Source of the DNA: Nonomuraea dietziae
GTDB lineage: Bacteria > Actinomycetota > Actinomycetes > Streptosporangiales > Streptosporangiaceae
NCBI RefSeq assembly: GCF_014195505.1
Contig: NZ_JACIBV010000001.1
Coordinates: 5,890,001-5,954,000 of the forward strand
Length of the DNA stretch: 64,000 bases
Direction: 5' to 3'
A program made the position numbers and the translations under genes. Under the pieces are notes generated by a model. It did not search any database. It was not told where the DNA came from and saw only the letters and a list, made by a program, of their open reading frames with translations. This document shows positions 51,762 to 60,059 of the stretch, piece by piece (position 1 is the first letter of the stretch; each line of letters opens with the position of its first letter).

Positions 51762-52202
51762 ATGGACGACATGGACTGGGAGCTCCTGCGCGAACTGCAG
51801 GCCAACGCCAGGCTCTCCTTCAACGAGCTGTCGCGCAGGGTCCATCTGTCGCCGCCCGCGGTGGCCGAGCGGGTGCGCAGGCTGGAGGAGTCGGGGGTGA
51901 TCACCGGCTATCACGCGCAGGTGGATCCTGCGATGGCCGGTTGGTCGGTGTCGGCGTTCATCCGCATGTCGTGTTACGGACCCCGCTGCGTGCTGCGCGA
52001 CCCCGAGGTGGCCGGCTGGCCCGAGGTGCGCGAGATCCACCGGGTCACCGGCGACGTGTGCAGCATCCTCAAGGTGGCGGCGGCCTCGATGGCCGCCTTC
52101 GAGGACCTGATCGACAGGCTGGCCGTCTACGGGCAGCCGTCGAGCACCATGGTCCTGTCCAGCCCGCTCACCGCGCACCCGCTCACGGCCGCGACCCCGT
52201 GA
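51762..52202 (+). CDS. Lrp/AsnC-family regulator of kynA-kmo
   Basis: 146 residues. The N-terminal HTH (about 1-60: DWELLRELQANARLSFNELSRRVHLSPPAVAERVRRLEESGVI) is joined to a RAM effector domain. AAAGG lies about 10 nt before the ATG. The divergent layout with kynA suggests activation or repression by tryptophan or kynurenine. Its last 20 nt overlap the convergent NUDIX gene. Confidence 0.9.
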   Translation: MDDMDWELLRELQANARLSFNELSRRVHLSPPAVAERVRRLEESGVITGYHAQVDPAMAGWSVSAFIRMSCYGPRCVLRDPEVAGWPEVREIHRVTGDVCSILKVAAASMAAFEDLIDRLAVYGQPSSTMVLSSPLTAHPLTAATP

Positions 52203-52608
52203 GCGCCCCCGTCTCCTTGAGCAGCGGAACGACCTGGTCGCGGATGGCCGAGGCCAGCAGCGGGACGTACTCGTCGGCCCCGTCGGTCCACCCGAGCCTG
52301 GCCAGCTCGGCGGCGGCCAGCGGCGCCTGGTCGAGCGCCGCGTGGAAGACGGCCAGCCGCATCGGCACCCCTTCGAGCGCGGCCACGCCCTCGAAGCGCG
52401 CCAGGAGCGAGACCCCGGTCGGCGCCGCCCCGAGCTCCTCCTTCAGCTCGCGGGCGAGGGTCTGCTCCTCGCTCTCGCCAGGCTCGGGCTTGCCGCCGGG
52501 CAGGTAGAACAGGTCGGGGGCGCTCTTTTTGCTGACCACGAGCAGCCGTCCCCTGTCGATGACCGCCGCGGCCACGACGTCGATGCCCTCGCGTTCTTGT
52601 CCGTCCAC
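52183..52608 (-). CDS. NUDIX hydrolase
   Basis: 141 residues with a full Nudix box: GGKPEPGESEEQTLARELKEELGA (GX5EX7REUXEEXGU pattern, L replacing the usual aliphatic). It hydrolyses a nucleoside diphosphate derivative, possibly an oxidised nucleotide (MutT-like). GTG start at 52608. Confidence 0.9.
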   Translation of the reverse strand: MDGQEREGIDVVAAAVIDRGRLLVVSKKSAPDLFYLPGGKPEPGESEEQTLARELKEELGAAPTGVSLLARFEGVAALEGVPMRLAVFHAALDQAPLAAAELARLGWTDGADEYVPLLASAIRDQVVPLLKETGALTGSRP

Positions 52609-52662
52609 AACCGGCCACCCTGCCAGACGCGCCGGAGCCGGCGACGCCCGGGTCGCCGCGGA

Positions 52663-53163
52663 TCAGCGCCAGTACGTGGGATAGCGGTGTCCCGGCAGTG
52701 CGCGGCCGAGCACGACGCCGCCGAGGACGACGACCACGCTGGCGGCCAGCACCGGGTTGAGCACGAAGAGCGGGCCTGGGTCCGTGAGCCCTGCCAGGGC
52801 CGCGGTGGCCGTCGCGGGCGGATGCGGGGCGCGCAGCAGGAGCATGGGAGCGGTGGCCAGGCCCGCCGCGACGACGGCGGCCCAGATCGAAGGGCCGGTC
52901 AGCGCGGTGATCGCGAGGGCGAGCACGGCGGCGCTGAGGTGGCCGAGCAGGATGCTGCGGGGCTGCGCGAACGGCGCGGCGGGAGCGACCGCCACGATGG
53001 CGGCGCTCGCCGCGAACGGCAGCGCGAACAGCGGGAGGCTGGTCGCGGAGGTGACCGCGGCGAGCAGCAGCAGGCCCGCCAGGGTGGCCGTGGTGGTGAC
53101 GAGGATCGCCGTGGCCGGCGGCCGAGCGGGGGCGGCGGGGGGAGGAGAGGTCATGGACGCCAT
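52663..53163 (-). CDS. HPP-family membrane protein
   Basis: 166 residues with four hydrophobic helices and the HPP motif in LLRAPHPPATATAALAG. HPP proteins of this type include nitrite or small-anion transporters in plants and cyanobacteria. AAGGAG 9 nt before the ATG. Role here unknown. Confidence 0.88.
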   Translation of the reverse strand: MASMTSPPPAAPARPPATAILVTTTATLAGLLLLAAVTSATSLPLFALPFAASAAIVAVAPAAPFAQPRSILLGHLSAAVLALAITALTGPSIWAAVVAAGLATAPMLLLRAPHPPATATAALAGLTDPGPLFVLNPVLAASVVVVLGGVVLGRALPGHRYPTYWR

Positions 53164-53253
53164 CGGCGGTCTCCTTCGGGTCGATGGAGGAGCGGGCCCG
53201 GCTCGCCGGAGAGCGGGCCCGCTCCTCCTGGTCGGTGGGACAGGCCGCGCTCC

Positions 53254-54114
53254 TCAGTCGGACAGGCCGCGGAGGAAGTCGCGGATGAGGGCGGCGCTCT
53301 GCTTCAGGCGGGTCGTGAGCGGGAAGTGGCCGGCGTCCAGGAGGTGGATGCGGGCCTGCTTCACGTCCCTTGCGTAGGCGCGGGCTCCGTCGGGACCGAA
53401 GATCTCGTCGTTCCTTCCCCAGACCGCGAGCAGCGGCGGCTGCTGGGTGCGCAGGTAGTCCTGCCACGCGGGGTAGCGGCCGGGGTTGACGCCGTAGTCG
53501 AGGAACAGGGCCAGCTGGATCTCCTGGTTGCCGGGACGGTCGAGCAGCGCCTGGTCGAAGGCCTCGTTGTCGGGGTTGACCAGCGAGGTGTCGGGGACTC
53601 CGTGGGTGTACTGCCAGTGGGTGGCCTCGCGGGTGAGCAGGCCGCGCAGGGCGTCGCCGTTGGCCTGGCTCGGGTCGGCCCAGTAGGCGCGGATCGGCTC
53701 CCAGAAGGGGGTCAGGCCCTCGTCGTAGGCGTTGCCGTTCTGGGTGACGATGCCGGTGATCCGCTCGGGGTGGCGCAGGGCCAGCCGGAAGCCGACCGGC
53801 GCGCCGTAGTCGTGGATGTGGAGCGCGTAGCTGGTCAGGCCGAGGGTCTCCAGCAGCCGGTCCACGACGTCGGCCAGGTGGTCGAAGGTGTAGTCCCACT
53901 CGTCGGCCGCGGGGGCGGAGCTGTGGCCGAAGCCGGGGTAGTCCGGTGCGAGGAGATGGAACTCGTCGGAGAGTTCCTCCATGAGCTCCCGGTAGGCGAT
54001 CGACGAGGTCGGGAAGCCGTGCAGCAGCACGAGCGTCGGCGCTGAAGGGTCGCCCGCCTCGCGATAGAAGACGTTCAGCCCGTCGATCTCGACTGTGTGG
54101 TGGCGAACGGTCAT
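53254..54114 (-). CDS. Alpha/beta hydrolase (haloalkane dehalogenase / epoxide hydrolase type)
   Basis: 286 residues from the ATG at 54114 (GAGGA 5-6 nt upstream); the ATG at 54126 overlaps that ribosome site. Oxyanion motif LLHGFPTSS, nucleophile Asp in HIHDYGAPVGF, acid in AVWGRNDEIFG and catalytic His in DAGHFPL. The Asp nucleophile suggests an epoxide or halide substrate rather than an ester. Divergent from a CGNR regulator. Confidence 0.9.
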   Translation of the reverse strand: MTVRHHTVEIDGLNVFYREAGDPSAPTLVLLHGFPTSSIAYRELMEELSDEFHLLAPDYPGFGHSSAPAADEWDYTFDHLADVVDRLLETLGLTSYALHIHDYGAPVGFRLALRHPERITGIVTQNGNAYDEGLTPFWEPIRAYWADPSQANGDALRGLLTREATHWQYTHGVPDTSLVNPDNEAFDQALLDRPGNQEIQLALFLDYGVNPGRYPAWQDYLRTQQPPLLAVWGRNDEIFGPDGARAYARDVKQARIHLLDAGHFPLTTRLKQSAALIRDFLRGLSD

Positions 54115-54219
54115 GACGATCCTCACTAACTATCTAAATCAGTTTTGCCGGTTGGTGTGGACAACGTAGCGTGGGCACGTTCAACCGGTCAAATCGCGTT
54201 AGCAGGTTAGGATGGAGGC

Positions 54220-54732
54220 ATGACGCGAACACGGCCGCTGCTGGGGGAACCTCTGGCGCTGGACCTGGTCAACACCGCCTGGGTGGAGCAGGACGCCTGG
54301 GTGGACTTCTTCGATGATCCCGGCGGAACGGAGGCGTGGCTCACCGAGCACGGACTGCAGGGCGAAGCCGATCAGGCGAGGAAGCCGCTGGTCGCGGCGC
54401 GTGACGCGCTGCGGGCGGCCCTCGTCGGAAGGGAAGGGCCGCTCGACGCCGTCCTCGACCACGGTTCACGGCGACCGCGGCTGCGGGGGGCGCGGCCGTA
54501 CGAGGAGATCGTCGTCGACGACCCGGCCTGGCACGCGGCATGGGTGGCGGCGGCCGACCTCGTCCGCCTGATGGGCGAGCGCCCCGAGCGGATCCGCAAG
54601 TGCGCCAACCCGGCGTGCGTGCTCTGGTTCTACGACATCAGCAAGAACGGCAGCCGCCGCTGGTGCTCGATGGAGACCTGTGGCAACCGCGCCAAGAGCA
54701 GCCGCTTCCAGGAGCGCCAGCGCTCGGCCTAG
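54220..54732 (+). CDS. CGNR zinc-finger protein (ABATE domain)
   Basis: 170 residues. The ABATE stress-sensor-like N-terminal region (PLALDLVNTAWVEQDAWVDFFDD) is followed by a C-terminal zinc finger with CANPACVLWFYDISKNGSRRWCSMETCGNRAKSSRF: four Cys including the CGNR motif. Probably a transcription factor for the divergent hydrolase. Its stop overlaps the convergent Lrp gene by 4 nt. Confidence 0.93.
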   Translation: MTRTRPLLGEPLALDLVNTAWVEQDAWVDFFDDPGGTEAWLTEHGLQGEADQARKPLVAARDALRAALVGREGPLDAVLDHGSRRPRLRGARPYEEIVVDDPAWHAAWVAAADLVRLMGERPERIRKCANPACVLWFYDISKNGSRRWCSMETCGNRAKSSRFQERQRSA

Positions 54733-55208
54733 GCGCGGGAGCGAACGGGAAGCGTCAGGCCCACCTTGATCGGGCGCATCACGATGCTGGTGGTGAACCT
54801 GCGCACGTTGCCGTTGTCGAAGAACGTCCGCTGGGTGAACCCCTCGAAGTCCTCCATGTCCCGAGCGGTCACGATCAGCACGAAGTCGTAGGCGCCGGTG
54901 ACGTAGTAGCACTGCTGGACGTTCTCGTCGGCGTCCATCTGGTAGCGGAAGGCGTCGAGCACCTCCGACTTCTCGCGCTCCATCTCCACCTCCACGATGA
55001 ACGTCATCGCCTGGCCGAGCGCCTTCGGGTTGAGCACCGCCACCTCGCGGGCGATCACGCCCGTCTCGCGGAGCCGCTTGATGCGGCGCTGGACCGCGGC
55101 GGTCGACATGCCCACCTCGACCGCGATGGACTCGGCGATGGTGCGGGCGTCCCGCTGCAGGCGGTCGAGAATGGCGCGATCGAGGTCGTCCAGGTCCGGG
55201 GTGCGCAT
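54729..55208 (-). CDS. Lrp/AsnC-family regulator
   Basis: 159 residues. HTH: LDDLDRAILDRLQRDARTIAESIAVEVGMSTAAVQRRIKRLRETGVI; RAM domain: YYVTGAYDFVLIVTARDMEDFEGF. Divergent from a diaminopropionate ammonia-lyase-like gene, with 94 nt between starts. This is the classic layout of an amino-acid-responsive Lrp with its catabolic target. Confidence 0.93.
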   Translation of the reverse strand: MRTPDLDDLDRAILDRLQRDARTIAESIAVEVGMSTAAVQRRIKRLRETGVIAREVAVLNPKALGQAMTFIVEVEMEREKSEVLDAFRYQMDADENVQQCYYVTGAYDFVLIVTARDMEDFEGFTQRTFFDNGNVRRFTTSIVMRPIKVGLTLPVRSRA

Positions 55209-55302
55209 GAACCGCAGATTAGTGCCGTACGGCGCGGCCGAACGACAGCATCGCTCTCGAAGTCGCGAGTCGGCCGCAGATGGTCTCCCTAGCATTTTCC
55301 TC

Positions 55303-56466
55303 ATGGAGAACAGCTGGCTGAACAGCGCACGAGAGACCTACACCGCGAACGAGCGCGAGTTGCTCGGCGTCGCCCGCGCTGAGCAGGCCCGTGCCTTCTT
55401 CGGCCGCCACCCCGCCAACCGCGCCACCCCGTTGCTCTCCCTTCCCTCGATGGCGAGTACGGCAGGCGTCGCCTCGATCCTGGTCAAGGACGAGAGCGGG
55501 CGCATGGGGCTCGGCAGCTTCAAGGCGCTGGGCGGTATGTACGCCGTCGCCCGGCTGGTGCGGACCGAGGCCGAGGAGCGCCACGGTCCACGGCCCACCG
55601 AGGAGCAGGTGCGCGAGGTCGCCGCGCGCACCCCGTTCGTCTGTGCCAGCGCGGGCAACCACGGCATCTCCATGACGGCCGGAGTGCGCGAGCTCGGCGG
55701 CGACCCGATCGTCTTCCTCAGCGAGGACGTCCCCGAGGACTTCGCCCGCCGCCTGCGCAGGCTCGGCGCGGAGGTACGGCGCAGCCCCGGCGACTACGAG
55801 CAGAGCATGGCCGCGGCGCAGGAGGCCGCCGAACGCCACGGCTGGCGGCTGATCTCCGACAGCTCATGGGACGGCTACACCGCCGTCCCCCTCGACATCA
55901 TGCGCGGGTACACCGTTCTGTTCGACGAGGCCGCCGAGGCCCTGCGCGGCGGGGCCGCCGAGAGCACCGGGGCCGTGGGAGACACCGGAGGCGCGGGCGG
56001 CCCTGGCGGCGTCGAGGGTGGCGAGGCGCCGAGTCACGTGTTCGTCCAGGCGGGTGTGGGCGGTCTCGCCGCGGCGGCCGCCGGGTACGTGCGCGACCGC
56101 TGGGGCGAGCAGCCGAAGATCGTCGTGGTCGAACCGCAGGCGGCCCCCTGCCTGCTGGTGAGCGCCCGTGAGGGCAGGCCGACGCGGGTCGAGGGCGGGC
56201 GGACCCTGCTCGGACGTCTCGACTGCCGCGAGCCGTCCCTGGTGGCATGGCGGCTGCTGTCCCGCCTGGCCGACGCCTTCGTGACCATCACCGACGAGGA
56301 GGCCGAGAGCGCAGCCAGGCTCCTGGCCGCCGAGGGCGTGCGGGCCTCGGCCTGCGGCGCCGCCGGCGCGGCGGGCCTGCTCTCCCTCGACCAGGCCACC
56401 CGCACCGCGCTGGAGCTGGGCCCGGCCTCCCGCGTGCTCCTCGTGGGCTCCGAAGGGGCGCTCTGA
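55303..56466 (+). CDS. Diaminopropionate ammonia-lyase-like PLP enzyme
   Basis: 387 residues, fold-type II PLP enzyme. The PLP lysine lies in GLGSFKALGGMYAVARL, the phosphate loop region in CASAGNHGISMTAGVREL, and QAGVGGLAAAAAGYVRDRWGEQPKIVVVEP matches DpaL. It would convert 2,3-diaminopropionate (or a related amino acid) to pyruvate and ammonia. A 30-residue Gly/Ala-rich insertion (about residues 215-245) is unusual. No Shine-Dalgarno is seen. Confidence 0.85.
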   Translation: MENSWLNSARETYTANERELLGVARAEQARAFFGRHPANRATPLLSLPSMASTAGVASILVKDESGRMGLGSFKALGGMYAVARLVRTEAEERHGPRPTEEQVREVAARTPFVCASAGNHGISMTAGVRELGGDPIVFLSEDVPEDFARRLRRLGAEVRRSPGDYEQSMAAAQEAAERHGWRLISDSSWDGYTAVPLDIMRGYTVLFDEAAEALRGGAAESTGAVGDTGGAGGPGGVEGGEAPSHVFVQAGVGGLAAAAAGYVRDRWGEQPKIVVVEPQAAPCLLVSAREGRPTRVEGGRTLLGRLDCREPSLVAWRLLSRLADAFVTITDEEAESAARLLAAEGVRASACGAAGAAGLLSLDQATRTALELGPASRVLLVGSEGAL

Positions 56467-56492
56467 CCTCGGCTCGCGGCTGCGCCTACACT
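56463..56492 (+). promoter_or_regulatory. Promoter for a leaderless TetR transcript
   Basis: CTGACC (56463-56468) and TACACT (56487-56492) form a -35/-10 pair with an 18-nt spacer. The predicted start is at the GTG (56499), which lacks a Shine-Dalgarno. Confidence 0.45.
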
Positions 56493-56498
56493 CGGTGC

Positions 56499-57059
56499 GT
56501 GTCCCGCAGAGAAGAGATCGCCGACGTGGCGATCGCCGTCCTCGCCGCGGAGGGCATGCGCGGCCTGACCCATCGCACCGTCGACAGGGCGGCCGGTCTG
56601 CCCGAGGGCTCGACGTCGTACTACTTCAGGACGCGCCAGGCGCTGCTGCAGGCCGCGGTGCACCGGCTCGCGGAGGGCACCGCCGCCGACCTGGCGGCGC
56701 TGAGGGAGGCCTCGGGCTCCGATCTCGAAGGCCTGGTCGAGGCGGTGGCGACCGTGGTCGGGCAGTGGCTCACCACCGGCCGCGACCGCCAGCTCGCTCG
56801 ATACGAACTGTCGCTCGAGGCGGTCAGGCGGCCTGAGCTGCATCGCGTGCTCATGGCGAGCGGCGACCACCTGCGCGAGATGATCACCGAGCTGCTGGCC
56901 TCCGCCGGCGTTCCCGAGGCCCACCGGCACGCCGTCGACCTCATCGCCTTCCTCGACGGGGTGCTCTTCGACCGTCTCGTCGGCATGGGGGCGCGCGCCG
57001 ACGCTCCCGACCTGCGCGCCACGATCCGCGTGCTGCTGGCCGTCGCCACCCGACCCTGA
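56499..57059 (+). CDS. TetR-family transcriptional regulator
   Basis: 186 residues with a GTG start. HTH: SRREEIADVAIAVLAAEGMRGLTHRTVDRAAGLPEGSTSYYFRTRQALLQAA. It lies directly upstream of a P450 gene in the same direction, with two tandem palindromes between them, so it probably represses that P450. Confidence 0.92.
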   Translation: MSRREEIADVAIAVLAAEGMRGLTHRTVDRAAGLPEGSTSYYFRTRQALLQAAVHRLAEGTAADLAALREASGSDLEGLVEAVATVVGQWLTTGRDRQLARYELSLEAVRRPELHRVLMASGDHLREMITELLASAGVPEAHRHAVDLIAFLDGVLFDRLVGMGARADAPDLRATIRVLLAVATRP

Positions 57060-57100
57060 GGCCCGGACGGCCCCGCGAGGGGTCGGTCGCCTCAGCGGAC

Positions 57101-57133
57101 CTCTACTGACGTAGAGTCTCTACATCTGTAGAG
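57101..57133. promoter_or_regulatory. Tandem TetR operators before a P450
   Basis: Two identical-arm palindromes: CTCTAC-tgac-GTAGAG (57101-57116) and CTCTAC-atct-GTAGAG (57118-57133), spaced 17 nt apart. They end 20 nt before the P450 start. The adjacent TetR is the likely binder. Confidence 0.7.
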
Positions 57134-57153
57134 GATGCATGAAGGAGCTGCCC

Positions 57154-58356
57154 ATGTCCGAGGCTTCGTTCACCCCTGTCACCTTTCCCACCGAGCGCCC
57201 TTCCCCCTTCGACCCTCCTGAGGTGCTCGGTCGCTGGCGGGAGCAGGCGCCCATCCGCCCGCTGCGCTATCCCGACGGTCACCAGGGCTGGTTGGTGACC
57301 GGCTTCTCGGCGGCCAAGGCGGTGCTGACGGATTCGCGTTTCAGCAGCCTGCTGGAGAACCTGCACTGGCCGATCCGCTGGGAGGGGCTCGAGCCGGAGA
57401 ACTTCGTCCAGCCGCCCGGCTTCTTCATGCAGATGGACCCGCCCGACCACTCCCGCTTCAGGAAGCAGCTGGCGGCGCAGTTCACCGTTCGCAGGATGCG
57501 GCAGCTGGAGCCACGGATCGAGCAGATCACCGAAGAGGTCCTGGACGCCATGGAGCGAGGCGGGGCGCCCGCGGACCTGATCCAGGAGTTCGCCCTTCCC
57601 GTCCCCTCGCTGGTGATCTGCGAGCTGCTCGGCGTGCCGTACGCCGACAGGGAGCGCTTCCAGCGCGACTCCGCGACCGCCCTGAGGGTCGGCTCGACCA
57701 GGGAGGAGGTCGGCGCGGCGACGGGGTCGATGATGGGCTACCTGTACGAACTGGTCGCAAGGAAGCGGGCGGAACCGGCTGACGACCTGCTCAGCGGCCT
57801 CGTCGCCGGCGGCGATCTCTTTCATGAGGAGATCGCGGGGGCAGGGCTGCTGCTCCTGGTCGCAGGGCATGAGACCACGGCCAACATGCTGGGGCTCGGT
57901 ACCTTCGCCCTGCTGAGCGATCCCGGACAGCTCGCCGCCCTGCGGTCGGAGCCGCCGCTGATCGAGGGGGCCGTCGAGGAGCTGCTCCGCTATCTGGCCG
58001 TCACGCATCTCGGGCCGCTCAGGGCCGCTCTCGAGGACGTCGAGATCGCCGGTCAGACGATCAGGAAGGGTCAGGTGGTCACGATCTCGGTGCCGGCGGC
58101 CAACCGTGACCCCGAACGGTTCGACGATCCTGAGACCTTCGACGTCACCCGCCCCGCGACGGTCGGCCACCTGACCTTCGGGCACGGCATCCACCAGTGC
58201 CTCGGTCAGCAGCTCGCCAGGATCGAGATGCGCGTGGCCTTCCCCGCGCTGTTCCGGCGCTTTCCCGGGCTGCGGCTGGCGGTGCCGTCCGAGGAGGTTC
58301 CGATGCGCACGGACATGAGCATCTACGGCGCGCACCAGCTGCCGGTCATCTGGTAG
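57154..58356 (+). CDS. Cytochrome P450
   Basis: 400 residues, canonical bacterial P450. I-helix AGHETTANMLGLG, ExxR as EELLRYLAVTHLGPLRAALED with E and R spaced normally, and heme loop FGHGIHQCLGQQLARIEM. AAGGAG lies 7 nt before the ATG at 57154; an ATG at 57139 overlaps it. It hydroxylates an unknown substrate and needs a ferredoxin, none of which is encoded nearby. Under tandem TetR operators. Confidence 0.94.
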   Translation: MSEASFTPVTFPTERPSPFDPPEVLGRWREQAPIRPLRYPDGHQGWLVTGFSAAKAVLTDSRFSSLLENLHWPIRWEGLEPENFVQPPGFFMQMDPPDHSRFRKQLAAQFTVRRMRQLEPRIEQITEEVLDAMERGGAPADLIQEFALPVPSLVICELLGVPYADRERFQRDSATALRVGSTREEVGAATGSMMGYLYELVARKRAEPADDLLSGLVAGGDLFHEEIAGAGLLLLVAGHETTANMLGLGTFALLSDPGQLAALRSEPPLIEGAVEELLRYLAVTHLGPLRAALEDVEIAGQTIRKGQVVTISVPAANRDPERFDDPETFDVTRPATVGHLTFGHGIHQCLGQQLARIEMRVAFPALFRRFPGLRLAVPSEEVPMRTDMSIYGAHQLPVIW

Positions 58357-58381
58357 CTCTGCTCGCCCCGCCCGCGCGAAG

Positions 58382-58442
58382 GGGAAACGATCGTCTCGGC
58401 CCGCGGGCCCTCCTGCCCCGGGTGACGTCGAAGGAGACCCTC
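58382..58442 (-). pseudogene. Decayed duplicate of a cold-shock gene (3' end)
   Basis: About 60 nt resemble the end of the csp gene at 58641: the same VSFDVT...G(Q)(K/E)GP(Q/R)AE coding pattern ending ETIVSP instead of ENIVPA, but with a one-base deletion. No start or RNP motifs survive. The rest of the 284-nt gap (to 58586) has no gene I can identify, although one plus-strand frame reads TEDTPNACIGPDTSK, then VLTSEVAGTPKRINVV. Confidence 0.55.
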
Positions 58443-58586
58443 GGCCAGGCGTTCGAGGTGTACCACCGAAGACACGCCGAACGCGTGCATCGGCCCCGAC
58501 ACCTCGAAGGTGCTGACTTCCGAGGTCGCCGGCACGCCGAAGAGGATCAACGTGGTGCTGGAGTCCGGGCGGCCGGTGACACAAAA

Positions 58587-58622
58587 AGCCGGGGCCCGCA
58601 CCCAAAGGTGCGAGCCCCGGCT
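58587..58622 (-). terminator. Intrinsic terminator of csp with T-tract
   Basis: AGCCGGGGC-ga/cc-GCACC stem pairs with GGTGC...GCCCCGGCT around a 4-nt loop, followed on the minus strand by TTTTTGTG. This is a classic Rho-independent terminator, uncommon in this window. It lies 18 nt after the csp stop. Confidence 0.85.
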
Positions 58623-58640
58623 CGTGGCGCTAAGCCCGAA

Positions 58641-58847
58641 TTAGGCGGGAACGATGTTCTCGGCCTGCGGGCCCTTCTGGCCCTGGGTGACGTCGAAGGA
58701 GACCTTCTGACCCTCGGTCAGCTCCCTGTAGCCGCCCTGGGAGACGATGTTGGAGTAGTGGGCGAAGACGTCAGCGCCGCCGCCGTCCTGCTCGATGAAG
58801 CCGAAGCCCTTTTCCGAGTTGAACCACTTCACGGTTCCAGTAGCCAT
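58641..58847 (-). CDS. Cold-shock protein (CspA family, 2 of 2)
   Basis: 68 residues. TVKWFNSEKGFGFIEQDGG (RNP1), DVFAHYSNI (RNP2) and a C-terminal VTQGQKGPQAENIVPA. AGGGAG 7 nt before the ATG. RNA chaperone. The sequence upstream (58850-59040) is AT-rich for this genome and probably holds the promoter and a long leader. Confidence 0.96.
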   Translation of the reverse strand: MATGTVKWFNSEKGFGFIEQDGGGADVFAHYSNIVSQGGYRELTEGQKVSFDVTQGQKGPQAENIVPA

Positions 58848-59038
58848 GTCAATCTCCCTAACTAGATGCGGGGCGAGTTCCGCCCCTGCACGGGTCGCTT
58901 GTCGCTGAGATGACCCCACCCGGAGATGACCGGCAAACAAAAATGCACCTGAAGGTCACATGATGACATCAGGCGCACACAAAGTCTTTGTATGGGTACC
59001 ACAACTGCAACTTCCATCAAGGTAGCACACTTTTGAGC

Positions 59039-59947
59039 TCAGCGGTAGTCGGTCACCATGTCGTGCGCCGCGTGGCTGAAAGCGAGGACCCTGGCGGTGG
59101 CTCCGCCGGCCCGCCACAGGAGCCGCCACTCCAGGGGCGGGGCGTCGCTGAACGGGACGTAGGCGACGTCAGGACGCGCGTAGTAGCGCCTGGCCTGCGC
59201 GCCCACGGGGAAGACCCCGAGACCCGCGCCGACCAGCGTGAGCATCTCCTGGAAGGTCGCGGCCGAAGGTCCTGGCGCGATCGGCAGGCCCGAGGGTGTG
59301 CGCGCGGGCGTGTGGTCCTCGCGCAGCGATACGGGCAGCGTGTCGGGCAGCTGGAGCATCGGGACGCGGGCCAGGTCCTCGACGGACATGGACGTTCGCC
59401 TGGCGAAAGGATGCCCGGCGGGTACGGCCAGCATGCGCGCCTCGCTCACCAGCACGGGCCCGGTGGCGAAGCCGGGTTCGCGCTCGGGGAACCCGGGAGG
59501 CAGACTCGCCAGAACGATCTCCACCTCGTCGTCGCGCAGCCACGTCACGATCTCCCCGATCTGCGCCTCCCTGATGCGCACCTGGCAGTCGGGCTGCCGC
59601 TTCCTGAACAGCTCGCTCGCCCCGACCAGCAGCTGACCGGCCGCGGCGCCGGTGAAGGCGACCCGCAGCGTGCCCGCGATGCCCTTTCCCGACTCGATCG
59701 CCCGCTCGAGCGCGGTGCCGATCTGGGTCCAGGCAGGCCTGATCTCCTCGAAGAGCTGCCGTCCGACAGGGGAGAGCTGCACGCGGCGGCTGGTCCTGTC
59801 GAACAGGGGGACGCCGACGCGCCGCTCCAGCTTCTTGATCGTCTGGCTGACCCTGGCGGTGGACACGTGCAGGCGCTCGGCCGTACGGCCGAAGTGCAGC
59901 TCCTCGGCGAGCGTCAGGAACGCCTCCACCTCGTGGCGCTCCAGCAT
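59039..59947 (-). CDS. LysR-family transcriptional regulator
   Basis: 302 residues. N-terminal HTH (MLERHEVEAFLTLAEELHFGRTAERLHVSTARVSQTIKKLERRVGVPLF) and a periplasmic-binding-type effector domain. GGGGAG 7 nt before the ATG. Divergent from a SnoaL-like gene, which it probably activates. Confidence 0.94.
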   Translation of the reverse strand: MLERHEVEAFLTLAEELHFGRTAERLHVSTARVSQTIKKLERRVGVPLFDRTSRRVQLSPVGRQLFEEIRPAWTQIGTALERAIESGKGIAGTLRVAFTGAAAGQLLVGASELFRKRQPDCQVRIREAQIGEIVTWLRDDEVEIVLASLPPGFPEREPGFATGPVLVSEARMLAVPAGHPFARRTSMSVEDLARVPMLQLPDTLPVSLREDHTPARTPSGLPIAPGPSAATFQEMLTLVGAGLGVFPVGAQARRYYARPDVAYVPFSDAPPLEWRLLWRAGGATARVLAFSHAAHDMVTDYR

Positions 59948-59958
59948 GACCGCTCCCC

Positions 59959-59981
59959 ATCGTTAAGTCTGGATTCACGAT
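59959..59981. promoter_or_regulatory. Candidate LysR box
   Basis: ATCGT and ACGAT flank 13 nt (59959-59981), 12 nt upstream of the LysR start in the divergent region. The spacing is close to the T-N11-A LysR form but is not exact. Confidence 0.4.
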
Positions 59982-60059
59982 CCTTGCACAGGCTCTCGTT
60001 GATCGCGAGCCTCGCCCCGCCGAGGGTGGAGGCACACAGACACCTGCACGGGAGCACCC

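Noticed and set aside
53254..54114. Alpha/beta hydrolase as the missing kynurenine formamidase
   Set aside because: Its nucleophile is Asp (HDYG), as in dehalogenases and epoxide hydrolases, not the Ser or metal site of formamidases.
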